Of a stretch of DNA of 6,976 nucleotides, positions 1 to 5,766 are shown piece after piece. A program made the position numbers and the translations under genes. The notes beneath the pieces were generated by a model. It saw only the letters and a list, made by a program, of their open reading frames with translations, searched no databases and had not been told where the DNA came from. Source of the stretch: Phycisphaerae bacterium (lineage in GTDB: Bacteria > Planctomycetota > Phycisphaerae > UBA1845 > UTPLA1); the NCBI GenBank assembly GCA_016935885.1, contig JAFGQA010000383.1, positions 1-6,976 of the forward strand. Reading direction: 5' to 3'. Position 1 is the stretch's first letter; every line of letters starts with the position of its first letter.

Positions 1-554
1 CTTGTCTGGGGCTAAGTCGTGTTACAACCGTAGCTTACCCCGCAAGGAGGTCGTAAAACAGCCAGTGAGTATGAATAATCCGGGATAGGCCACGGACAAG
101 GGTAGAACGGTGAGTATGTCCGGAACACCACGCCGGCAGCGTCCGCCCGAGGCGGACATGCGAATGAACCTGGCTCGAACCCGATCCCGCCCCAACTCAT
201 TGGTGCTGCGCTGCTCGGAGCGGCGAAGCGGCTTGGTAGACTGTGCGCTGACGTGCGACGGCTGTCTCGTGCCGTCCGCGCCAGGCAGACGCGGTATAAC
301 CAATTATGTGACAAGGTGTTACGGGCGTCATCTTCCACGGGCAGCCTGCTGGCAAAGCGATACAGCCTGTAGGGTGGAGTGTGCGATGATCGTGCAGATT
401 GACGAGGAGTCGCGTTTTGTCAATCGTGACCTCTGCGCAGTCGTGCTTCGGATCACCCTTCTCTTTCAGATTGTGGAGAAGTATCACCGCTTCGCCAGAT
501 GGAGACGCTGCATCCATTATCTACACGAGACGCTCGATCATTACCGCTACCCGG
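1..554. other. No supportable gene; one strong hairpin
   Basis: I see no recognisable gene in this 554-base stretch. One plus-strand frame is open from the window edge to a TAG at 86-88 and could be the last 28 codons of an upstream gene, but a run of that length is not evidence on its own. A perfect 7-bp hairpin lies at 141-157 (GTCCGCC, loop CGA, GGCGGAC); it lacks a T tract, so it is not a standard terminator. Positions 331-358 loosely resemble the end of the dispersed repeat found at 4271 and 6789. Open frames on both strands between 197 and 760 give unrecognisable, arginine-rich or mixed proteins, and the longer plus-strand one runs antisense into the next gene. Confidence 0.5.
141..157. 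repeat. Perfect 7-bp inverted repeat (hairpin)
   Basis: GTCCGCC and GGCGGAC are separated by CGA. The arms are fully GC-rich and complementary. No T-run follows on either strand, so an intrinsic terminator is not supported. It may be a relic of the hairpin repeat families seen elsewhere in the window. Confidence 0.5.
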
Positions 555-1091
555 TTACCCATCCCGCCGCATCCAGTCGTACGGGATGTCGTTGTCGTGT
601 GGGGAGGCGCGGTGTTCGTCGGGGCCCGCGTGGTTGTAGCATTCCGTCGTCGTGTTCACCACGATGCACTCTACGTCCGAGACGCACATCCAGCCGTGGT
701 AGACGCCCGGCGGGATTCGCACGAGGGCCGGCAGGTGCTCGCCGAGGTAGATCTCGTTGACCTCGTGGCGTGTGGGCGAATCGTCTCGGCCGTCGTACAG
801 GCCAAGCTTGATCGTCCCGCGCACGCAGTAGAAATGGTCGGTCTGGAGCTTGTGGTAGTGCCAGGCCTTGACGACGCCGGGATACGTCGTCGTGAAATAG
901 ACCTGCCCGAACTTCTCGAACCACGGGTCGTCCGCTCGCATGATCTCGCCGAGCCTGCCACGTTGGTCCGGCAGGACGTTGGCCCGGCGAGCGGCAACGC
1001 CATCAATGACGGCCTTGTAGCCGCGGATCAGCAACGCCTCGTCGAACCAAACGACCTTCAACGGCGGCAACGAACGCTTGTCTATTCCCAT
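555..1091 (-). CDS. RmlC-like cupin, dTDP-4-dehydrorhamnose 3,5-epimerase family protein
   Basis: A 178-residue single-domain cupin of the RmlC/RfbC family. Family members epimerise dTDP-4-keto-6-deoxy sugars for rhamnose or related surface sugars in the cytoplasm. Visible marks are GVVKAWHYHK (residues 72-81), where His78 matches the catalytic-base His of RmlC; CVRGTIKLGLYD (89-100), the central beta strands; PPGVYHGWMCVSD (127-139); and a C-terminal PDEHRASPHDNDIPYDW segment (157-173). By my alignment to classical RmlC, the catalytic Tyr (Tyr132 of the M. tuberculosis enzyme) falls on Asn146 in VVNTTTECYN. That suggests the short 'PDEyR…IPYDW' subfamily rather than a proven rhamnose epimerase, so I give no symbol. 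The start is ATG at 1091 with GGGAG 11 nt upstream; an in-frame GTG at 1103 would overlap that GGGAG. No sugar-pathway partners are visible, so the substrate is unknown. Confidence 0.9.
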   Translation of the reverse strand: MGIDKRSLPPLKVVWFDEALLIRGYKAVIDGVAARRANVLPDQRGRLGEIMRADDPWFEKFGQVYFTTTYPGVVKAWHYHKLQTDHFYCVRGTIKLGLYDGRDDSPTRHEVNEIYLGEHLPALVRIPPGVYHGWMCVSDVECIVVNTTTECYNHAGPDEHRASPHDNDIPYDWMRRDG

Positions 1092-1102
1092 GGCGACACG
1101 CA

Positions 1103-1107
1103 CTCCC
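1103..1107 (-). promoter_or_regulatory. Ribosome binding site of the cupin epimerase gene
   Basis: GGGAG on the minus strand lies 11 nt before the ATG at 1091. It decides the start against the GTG at 1103, which would leave no spacing. Confidence 0.55.
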
Positions 1108-1141
1108 GTTCACGCTGACATGCCCACCGGCGGCGGTCGCA

Positions 1142-1170
1142 AAAATAGGACACGCGTCGTGGGGTGTCAA
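1142..1170 (-). promoter_or_regulatory. Sigma70-type promoter for the cupin epimerase gene
   Basis: On the minus strand a perfect TTGACA (1170-1165) is followed after exactly 17 nt by TATTTT (1147-1142), four of six matches to TATAAT. Transcription would start near 1135, giving a leader of about 45 nt before the ATG at 1091. The position and orientation fit the gene. The repeat block begins about 40 bp upstream of the -35 box. Confidence 0.6.
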
Positions 1171-1210
1171 GAAGGGTGAAGACGAGAGGATCCGAGGGGC
1201 TCCGTGACAC

Positions 1211-1297
1211 TTCCGGCGGCATCCGATTCTGGGTGCCAGCTTCGGCGGCATCCGATTCTGGGTGCCAGCTTCGACGGCATTCGATTCTGGGTGGCAC
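1211..1297. repeat. Three tandem copies of a 29-30 bp repeat
   Basis: Units at 1211-1240, 1241-1269 and 1270-1297 share the core CGGCATCCGATTCTGGGTG. The first two are almost identical apart from one extra C in unit 1. The third has a few substitutions and ends in GGTGGCAC, which leads directly into the next repeat block. Copies are adjacent with no unique spacers, so this is a tandem repeat and not a CRISPR array. It lies in the divergent region between the cupin gene and pepD. Confidence 0.85.
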
Positions 1298-1318
1298 GGG
1301 CCGGCTTGTCCGCCCGTG
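1295..1318. repeat. CACGGGC/GCCCGTG inverted repeat
   Basis: A perfect 7-bp stem (1295-1301 with 1312-1318) encloses a 10-nt loop. The same CACGGGC…GCCCGTG arms recur with a different loop at 6918-6936. A related version in the opposite orientation lies at 6706-6732. It bridges the short tandem repeat and the 84-bp array. Confidence 0.65.
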
Positions 1319-1562
1319 CGGTCTCTCCGGTGGTCGCATGGAGTATTCACACTGGCAGGCAAGCTGCCAGTGGCACCCGCCTAAACTGCCGCGCCGCCCG
1401 TGCGGTCTCTCCGGTGGTCGCATGGAGTATTCACACTGGCAGGCAAGCTGTCAGTGGCACCCGCCTAAACTGCCGCGCCGCCCGTGCGGTCTCTCTGGGG
1501 GGCGTGTGGGGCATGCACACTAACAGGCAAGCTGCCAGTGGCACCCGCCCAAACTGTCACGT
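1311..1562. repeat. Three tandem 84-bp repeats, each with a hairpin
   Basis: Units begin at 1311, 1395 and 1479, exactly 84 bp apart. Units 1 and 2 differ at one base by my count; unit 3 differs from unit 1 at about 14, mostly in its first half. Each unit contains the stem CACTGGCAG / CTGCCAGTG around a GCAAG loop (1350-1372, 1434-1456, 1518-1540). Unit 1 is perfect, unit 2 has one change that would still pair G-U in RNA, and unit 3 loses two pairs. Because 84 is a multiple of three, open frames run through the array and mimic a repetitive protein. No start signal or codon pattern supports real coding. Confidence 0.9.
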
Positions 1563-1689
1563 CCCCGTCACGGACCCACAGTCCGAGGATTCCGGTGGCT
1601 TGCGGCCGGCTTGCACGAGCCCTTCGTGCGGCCCGTGTCCTTGAATCGTTCCCTCATCGCGACATGACGCTCGCGACGTGACGCGAGGC

Positions 1690-1718
1690 TTCAAATGGAC
1701 TACCATGCCGGACATCAT
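1690..1718 (+). promoter_or_regulatory. Weak candidate promoter for pepD
   Basis: TTCAAA (1690-1695) and CATCAT (1713-1718) are 17 nt apart. Each matches four of six sigma70 consensus positions. It is in the right place, but in GC-rich DNA such a match is only suggestive. Confidence 0.22.
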
Positions 1719-1730
1719 TCGACCATTCTG

Positions 1731-1736
1731 AGAGGA
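1731..1736 (+). promoter_or_regulatory. Ribosome binding site of pepD
   Basis: AGAGGA lies 8 nt before the ATG at 1745 and fixes this start. Confidence 0.75.
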
Positions 1737-1744
1737 TACAAACC

Positions 1745-3238
1745 ATGAGCAATCAGCCTGAGTCAACTTCTGTCGAGTCGTTGAAACCTGAGACGGTGTG
1801 GCGCCTGTTTGCCGGCATCGCCGCGACGCCACGCCCGTCGAAGCACGAAGGCAAGATCCGCCGCCACGTCCGGACCGTCGCCGAACAGCATGGGTTGAGC
1901 GTCCGCGAGGACCCAACGGGCAATATGGTCATCGAGGTCCCGGCGACACGCGGCCACGAGAATGTCCCGATCACCGTGTTGCAGGGTCACCTGGATATGG
2001 TGCCCGAGAAGAACAGCGGCACGGAGCACGATTTCGAGAACGATCCCATCAAGTTGATCATCGACCGGGACCCGAGCAGCGGCCGGCCCATCGTGCGCGC
2101 GGACGGCACGACGCTGGGTGCCGACAACGGCATCGGCGTGGCTTTGGCGATGGCCGCGGCAATCGAGCCCGGCGTAGTACACGGCCCGCTCGAGATCTTG
2201 TGCACCATCGACGAGGAGATGGGCATGACAGGTGCCAAGGCCTTGACACCAGACTTCTTCCGCGGGCGCCGGCTCGTGAATCTCGACTCGGAGGAGGACG
2301 ATGCCATCTACATCGGCTGCGCCGGCGGGCTGGACACGAACCTGGTTTGGGATTTCGACGTGCAGCCGGCGGGCGGCGGCGAAGAAGCGTGCCGCGTTGC
2401 CGTCAGCGGCCTGCGCGGCGGCCACTCCGGAGGCGACATCCACGAGAACCGGGGCAATGCGATCAAGCTGTTGACGCGCACGCTCGTGGGGGCGGGGCAG
2501 GAGGGTCTGCGGATCGCGACGATCACCGGCGGCAGCAAGCGCAACGCCATCCCCCGTGAGGCATCTGCGGTGGTCCGTGGGCCGACGGGAACGCAGGCCG
2601 CGTTGAAGAAAACGGCCGAGACGGTCCGCGCCGAGGTGATCGCCGAATCATTCGATGACAAGCTGAACATTGCCGTCGAAGGGGACGAAGCAGATCGAGC
2701 CATGACCGCGCAGGACACATCGCGGTTCTTGGCGGCGTTGACCGCTCTGCCGAGCGGCGTGCTCGGCATGCACCCGAAGGTGGACGGCCTGGTGCAGACG
2801 TCAAACAACTTGTCTACGGTCGTGCCAACGGCCAACGGCAGGCTGAACCTGAACGTGGGCATGTTGACGAGAAGTTCATCACGGTCGCTGCTGCACGTCG
2901 TTGCGGCCCAGCTCGCGGCGATCGGCCGGTTGGCTGGCGCGACGATCGAGCAAGGCGGCGAGTACCCCGGCTGGGAGCCAAACGTCGATTCGCCAATCCT
3001 GGCGACGTGCCGGCGCGTATACGAAACACTGTTTGGCGAGGAGCCCAAGGTGATGGCCGTGCACGGAGGCCTCGAGTGCGGTGTCATCAGCGAGCGCGTC
3101 GGCGGCAAGATGGACACGGTCTCCTTCGGCCCGACGATCAAGGGCGCCCACAGCCCCGACGAGCGGGTGTACGTCGAATCGGTGCAGAAGTCGTGGAAGT
3201 ACCTGGTGGCGGTCCTGGCGGAGTTGGCAAAGGGTTGA
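1745..3238 (+). CDS. pepD: Aminoacyl-histidine dipeptidase (PepD, peptidase M20C)
   Basis: A 497-residue cytosolic metallodipeptidase of the M20C family (E. coli PepD is about 485 residues). It hydrolyses dipeptides such as Xaa-His (carnosine-type) with a di-zinc centre. The whole active site is visible: His82 and Asp84 in QGHLDMVPEK, bridging Asp127 in LGADNGIG, general base Glu157 and ligand Glu158 in IDEEMGMTGA, Asp181 in LDSEEDD, and His469 in IKGAHSPDERVY. The GLRGGHSGGDIHENRGNA segment (222-239) opens the inserted lid/dimerisation domain, and HGGLECGVI (440-448) lies in the C-terminal catalytic half. There is no signal peptide. The ATG has an AGAGGA site 8 nt upstream. The gene is monocistronic: divergent from the cupin gene and convergent with recO. 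It likely serves peptide turnover and amino-acid recycling. Nothing in it looks damaged. Confidence 0.97.
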   Translation: MSNQPESTSVESLKPETVWRLFAGIAATPRPSKHEGKIRRHVRTVAEQHGLSVREDPTGNMVIEVPATRGHENVPITVLQGHLDMVPEKNSGTEHDFENDPIKLIIDRDPSSGRPIVRADGTTLGADNGIGVALAMAAAIEPGVVHGPLEILCTIDEEMGMTGAKALTPDFFRGRRLVNLDSEEDDAIYIGCAGGLDTNLVWDFDVQPAGGGEEACRVAVSGLRGGHSGGDIHENRGNAIKLLTRTLVGAGQEGLRIATITGGSKRNAIPREASAVVRGPTGTQAALKKTAETVRAEVIAESFDDKLNIAVEGDEADRAMTAQDTSRFLAALTALPSGVLGMHPKVDGLVQTSNNLSTVVPTANGRLNLNVGMLTRSSSRSLLHVVAAQLAAIGRLAGATIEQGGEYPGWEPNVDSPILATCRRVYETLFGEEPKVMAVHGGLECGVISERVGGKMDTVSFGPTIKGAHSPDERVYVESVQKSWKYLVAVLAELAKG

Positions 3239-3391
3239 CCGGACGGCGGCGCCACGGAATACCGAGTTCACGTCTGCTTGATGCTTGGATACACGGCGGC
3301 GTTGGATACCCGGCGACGCACCCAACGAGCCCACGGATGGAAATCCCTGCGTGTGACGGGCTCCTGAGCTGTCTCCTTGGCGATCCAGCCT
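3239..3391. other. Convergent pepD/recO intergenic region
   Basis: This 153-bp stretch separates the ends of two convergent genes, so terminators would be expected on both strands. I see no GC stem followed by a T tract on either. A 14-bp direct repeat (TTGGATAC[A/C]CGGCG, at 3285-3298 and 3302-3315, period 17, one mismatch) is the only structure noted. Confidence 0.5.
3285..3315. repeat. Short 14-bp direct repeat, period 17
   Basis: Two copies of TTGGATAC[A/C]CGGCG match at 13 of 14 bases, with a 3-nt spacer. It is short and may have arisen by chance or slippage. Confidence 0.4.
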
Positions 3392-4135
3392 TCAGCATTT
3401 CGGGGCCTTGATCGCCTGGCGAAGCAGCCCCGACACGCGCGGCGGCCGGGCCATGATCTCGGTGATGTGATAGTCCAGCAGATCAAAGCAGGCCAACGCC
3501 TGGTCCCCATCTGGCGGCGTTGCCATGACCAGCGACCGTGCCGTGGCGGGAGGCATCCGTCGTTTTTCCACCAGGGCCGGTTCGCAGTCGCGGCAGACGG
3601 CACCGCCCTGTCGCGAACTGAAATACAGAAGCGCGTCACCCGCGGTCTGCCGGTTGCACTCCACGCAGCGGGACAGTTCCGGCCGCAGGCCGATTTCCGC
3701 CAGCATCAACCACAGATAGACCACAAGGGCGGCCAGTACCTCCTCGTGCTCCAACGCCAGCAGCAATCGATGAAGCCCGTCAAACAGGGCGGGATGCGGG
3801 TCGTGCACTTCGGTCAGGTGCGACGTGACCTCCGCGGCGTACTGCGCCGCGTAACAGCGGGCCAAATCACGCCGCAGATGCGCGAAGTTGTCTTCCTGAC
3901 GCCACTCCGTGAGCGTCGCCAGGTTGTCCTCCTTGCCCGGCCGACGGGAGAACACCAAGCGACCCAGCTCGAGCAGATCGATGCCGACGGCCACGCGGGT
4001 CTTCGTGGAGCGTTTGATGCCCTTGGCGATCAGACGCTGCTGACCGTGCTGGCGCGTGAGCATCACCAGGACCTGCGACGTCTCGCTGTAGTCCAGCCGA
4101 CGCAGCGTGATGGCCATGTCCTTGATGAGCGCCAC
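3392..4135 (-). CDS. recO: DNA repair protein RecO
   Basis: A 247-residue RecO (E. coli 242, B. subtilis 255). RecO binds ssDNA and SSB, anneals complementary strands, and with RecR/RecF loads RecA at gaps in the RecFOR pathway. The N-terminal OB fold is clear: ALIKDMAITLRRLDYSETSQ then VLVMLTRQHGQ (2-32) and the AKGIKRSTKT loop (38-47), the usual basic stretch. A helical domain follows, with a Cys4 zinc motif CVEC (157-160) and CRDC (181-184), as in the Deinococcus/Thermus type. I chose the GTG at 4135 because RecO proteins begin five to eight residues before this first strand; ATG at 4117 is the alternative. No strong Shine-Dalgarno is visible. The frame stays open upstream to 4441, but that extension is translated repeat DNA, not RecO. 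The 358-bp gap to the CorC-type gene argues against tight coupling. Confidence 0.93.
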   Translation of the reverse strand: MALIKDMAITLRRLDYSETSQVLVMLTRQHGQQRLIAKGIKRSTKTRVAVGIDLLELGRLVFSRRPGKEDNLATLTEWRQEDNFAHLRRDLARCYAAQYAAEVTSHLTEVHDPHPALFDGLHRLLLALEHEEVLAALVVYLWLMLAEIGLRPELSRCVECNRQTAGDALLYFSSRQGGAVCRDCEPALVEKRRMPPATARSLVMATPPDGDQALACFDLLDYHITEIMARPPRVSGLLRQAIKAPKC

Positions 4136-4222
4136 GAGACTCGTCCACCCTGCAAAGGACCCAACGCCAACAGGCGGTCGACTCCGTCGGTTGAGAGTCG
4201 CCGAGGAGTCGGACAGAGGAGC

Positions 4223-4240
4223 CGCGGGCTTCAGCCCGCG
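4223..4240. repeat. GC hairpin CGCGGGCT/AGCCCGCG
   Basis: An 8-bp perfect stem (4223-4230 with 4233-4240) with only TC at its centre, or a 7-bp stem with a TTCA loop in RNA. The GGGCTTCAGCCC core resembles CGGCTGAAGCCG at 4465-4476, so the two may belong to one small repeat family. Confidence 0.65.
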
Positions 4241-4270
4241 CGGCTGCACCGGCGAAAGCCATCGCCTGAC

Positions 4271-4375
4271 AGCCCGTGGCAAAAGGGAAAACAGCGGTTC
4301 GGAAACGCCGTTCGTGGCCGTGAAAACCACCGGCTTTGGCGCCGGTGCCACAGTTTTGCCTCGGGCAGCTAAAGC
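4271..4375 (+). repeat. Dispersed 105-bp repeat, copy A
   Basis: This segment aligns end to end with 6789-6892 in the same orientation. The first 64 bases differ at about seven positions, and there is a one-base length change in a hairpin loop. The hairpin is CACCGGC / GCCGGTG around TTTGGC (4328-4347), followed by CCACAGTT. The copy lies upstream of recO. On the minus strand it reads openly as VVFTATNGVSEPLFSLLPRA, which creates a false N-terminal extension of recO. Confidence 0.85.
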
Positions 4376-4453
4376 CCTCCAGGGCCAATCGACAACGTCA
4401 AACCGGGACCCGCGCAACAGCACCCAGGCAAGGTGGGTCACCGCCCCAACCTG

Positions 4454-4476
4454 CGGCTTCTAAACGGCTGAAGCCG
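4454..4476. repeat. Hairpin after the CorC-type gene
   Basis: CGGCTTC (4454-4460) pairs with GAAGCCG (4470-4476) around a 9-nt loop. The GGCTGAAGCC half can also fold on itself. It lies just downstream of the CorC-type stop codon on the minus strand but has no T tract, so a terminator role is only possible. Confidence 0.5.
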
Positions 4477-4493
4477 GATCGCCGACAGCTTGC

Positions 4494-5747
4494 CTATCCG
4501 TCTTCCGATGGCTCCAGCACGTGAATCCGCAACCGGCTGATGGATCGCTCCTCGGCCTCCAGAATCTCCAGCTTGACGTTGTCCGTGACCAAGTCCTCGC
4601 CGGCCGTCGGGATGCGGCCGAGCTTGCTGAACACATAGCCGCCGATCGTGTCGTAGTCCTCGTCTTCCGGCAGGTTGATCTCCAGTTCCTCGTTCACCTC
4701 CTCGACGCGGACCCGTGCGTCGAGTTCCACTGTGGTTTCGTCGATCCGGCTGATCGGCGGTACCGGCGGCTGCTCGTGTTCGTCGGTGATGTCGCCGACC
4801 AGTTCCTCGAGGATGTCCTCGATCGTCACCAGCCCAGCCGTCCCGCCGTATTCGTCCAGCACGATCGCCATGTGAACACGGTCAGCCTGAAACTCGCGCA
4901 ACAGGGACGCCAAGTCCTTGGTCTCCGGCACGAATGGCACGCTCCGCACCATGTCTCTCAACGAAAACAACTTCGGATCGTGAATCCCAAGGAGGTCCTT
5001 CGCATAGAGGATGCCCACGATGTGGTCGATCGCTTCCTCGTATACGGGGATCCGCGAATGCCCTTTGGTCAACACCAGGTCGCGAACCTCTTCATACCTG
5101 GCCGTGGATTCGATGCCGACCATGTCGGTCCGCGGTGTCATCACTTCGTCCACCGATGTCTGATCAAGCACCATGACCGACTTGATCATCGCCTTCTCGG
5201 ACTTGTCCACCGCCCCGCTGGTCTCGGCTTGTGTGACCGCGTCGAGGATCTCACGTTCCATTTCCTTGGTTCGGTCGTCCGTCTCCTGCGGCGCACCCGC
5301 CAGCCGCCGAACGATCTCGTCGATCGTGTTCACGATCATCAGCAGCGGCCGTGTGAGACGCCGCAACAACTCCAGCAGGGGAAGCGCCCTCGCGATGTAG
5401 GATTCACCGGCATGACGGCCCCACGCCGTCGGGACTGCAACGCCCACAACGAGAAGCCAAACCGCTGAGATCAGCAATACACAGAGGGGCCTTACAAACC
5501 ATCGCTCGCCGGACGGAACCATGAAGCTGATGGTCAGGACAAACAGCAAGAAGGCCGCCTGCTGGTGAATCAGCGCCGTCCGGACGTACTCACGCTCGTG
5601 ACGATCGAACTCCTCGACGCCGTTTCCCCTGCCAAGGCGCTTCATCTCCTCGATGAGCCGCGTCCGCGACGCCTCGCGGATCGACACCACCGCCGTGCCG
5701 AACAACAGCGCCGCAAGCGACCACAACATGACAAGACCAATGGTCAT
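4494..5747 (-). CDS. HlyC/CorC family protein (DUF21-CBS-CBS-CorC_HlyC)
   Basis: A 417-residue integral membrane protein of the CNNM/CorC family, linked to Mg2+/Co2+ efflux. In order: an N-terminal DUF21-like membrane part (about 1-150, hydrophobic helices near 5-22, 61-79 and 86-106, and an amphipathic stretch 116-148); a CBS pair (about 190-320) with VMTPRTDMVGI (202-212), GHSRIPVYE (229-237), VGILYAKDLL (244-253) and VLDEYGGTAGLVTIEDILEE (296-315); and a CorC_HlyC domain (about 335-412) with EDEDYDTIGGYVFSKLGRIP (361-380). The membrane part is short and diverged: the usual 'PK' after the last helix reads PTAWG (106-110). The ATG at 5747 follows a CGGGGA site 9 nt upstream and lies 19 nt after the preceding gene, implying co-transcription. 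The frame is open 44 codons further, but that overlaps the upstream gene. Transport function is inferred from the family. Confidence 0.93.
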   Translation of the reverse strand: MTIGLVMLWSLAALLFGTAVVSIREASRTRLIEEMKRLGRGNGVEEFDRHEREYVRTALIHQQAAFLLFVLTISFMVPSGERWFVRPLCVLLISAVWLLVVGVAVPTAWGRHAGESYIARALPLLELLRRLTRPLLMIVNTIDEIVRRLAGAPQETDDRTKEMEREILDAVTQAETSGAVDKSEKAMIKSVMVLDQTSVDEVMTPRTDMVGIESTARYEEVRDLVLTKGHSRIPVYEEAIDHIVGILYAKDLLGIHDPKLFSLRDMVRSVPFVPETKDLASLLREFQADRVHMAIVLDEYGGTAGLVTIEDILEELVGDITDEHEQPPVPPISRIDETTVELDARVRVEEVNEELEINLPEDEDYDTIGGYVFSKLGRIPTAGEDLVTDNVKLEILEAEERSISRLRIHVLEPSEDG

Positions 5748-5766
5748 TGAAGCCGGTCCCCGGATC

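Larger units (their letters stand above)
1563..1744. other. pepD upstream region with two hairpins
   Basis: Between the 84-bp array and pepD there are two inverted repeats: GCACGA/TCGTGC at 1613-1629 and CTCGCG/CGCGAG at 1670-1687. Neither has a T tract. The first sits in sequence (CCGGCTTG…CGTGCGG) resembling the start of the 84-bp array, so it may be a decayed copy. A weak promoter candidate and the pepD ribosome binding site occupy the right end. Confidence 0.5.
4136..4493. other. recO/CorC intergenic region filled with hairpin repeats
   Basis: This 358-bp stretch holds no separate gene. From left to right it contains a near-palindromic GC hairpin (4223-4240), a 105-bp dispersed repeat (4271-4375), a GC-rich unique stretch, and a second hairpin (4454-4476). 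The minus-strand AGGCAAGCTGTC just past the CorC-type stop codon matches the hairpin core of the 84-bp array. That suggests repeat DNA begins at, or even overlaps, the end of that gene. No clear recO promoter or intrinsic terminator was found. Confidence 0.6.

Noticed and set aside
10..55. Resemblance to the 3' end of 16S rRNA (CTAAGTCGTG.. and CCCCGCAAGGAGG)
   Set aside because: The pieces are short and in the wrong order for 16S rRNA, and no anti-Shine-Dalgarno CCTCC follows. I treat it as chance.
197..517. Minus-strand open frame of 106 codons just downstream of the cupin gene
   Set aside because: No Shine-Dalgarno, no recognisable motif, and a low-complexity tail; typical of chance open frames in GC-rich DNA.
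386..760. Plus-strand open frame with an SD-like GGTGGAG before ATG at 386
   Set aside because: The product is unrecognisable, becomes arginine-rich, and runs about 200 nt antisense through the well-supported cupin gene.
1211..1562. CRISPR array
   Set aside because: Whole units are repeated, including the parts that would be spacers. There is no repeat/unique-spacer alternation and no cas gene.
1164..1644. Plus-strand frames through the tandem repeats giving a repetitive protein (RAVSPVVAWSIHTGRQA units)
   Set aside because: The 84-bp period is a multiple of three, so repeated frames stay open automatically. Two frames are open at once, and no start signal is seen.
3239..3391. Intrinsic terminators between convergent pepD and recO
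   Set aside because: No GC stem followed by a T tract is present on either strand.
3377..4372. Long plus-strand open frame antisense to recO
   Set aside because: It is a codon-bias shadow of recO; the protein has no recognisable domain. The same holds for the long plus-strand frames at 4521-5468 and 5653-6558.
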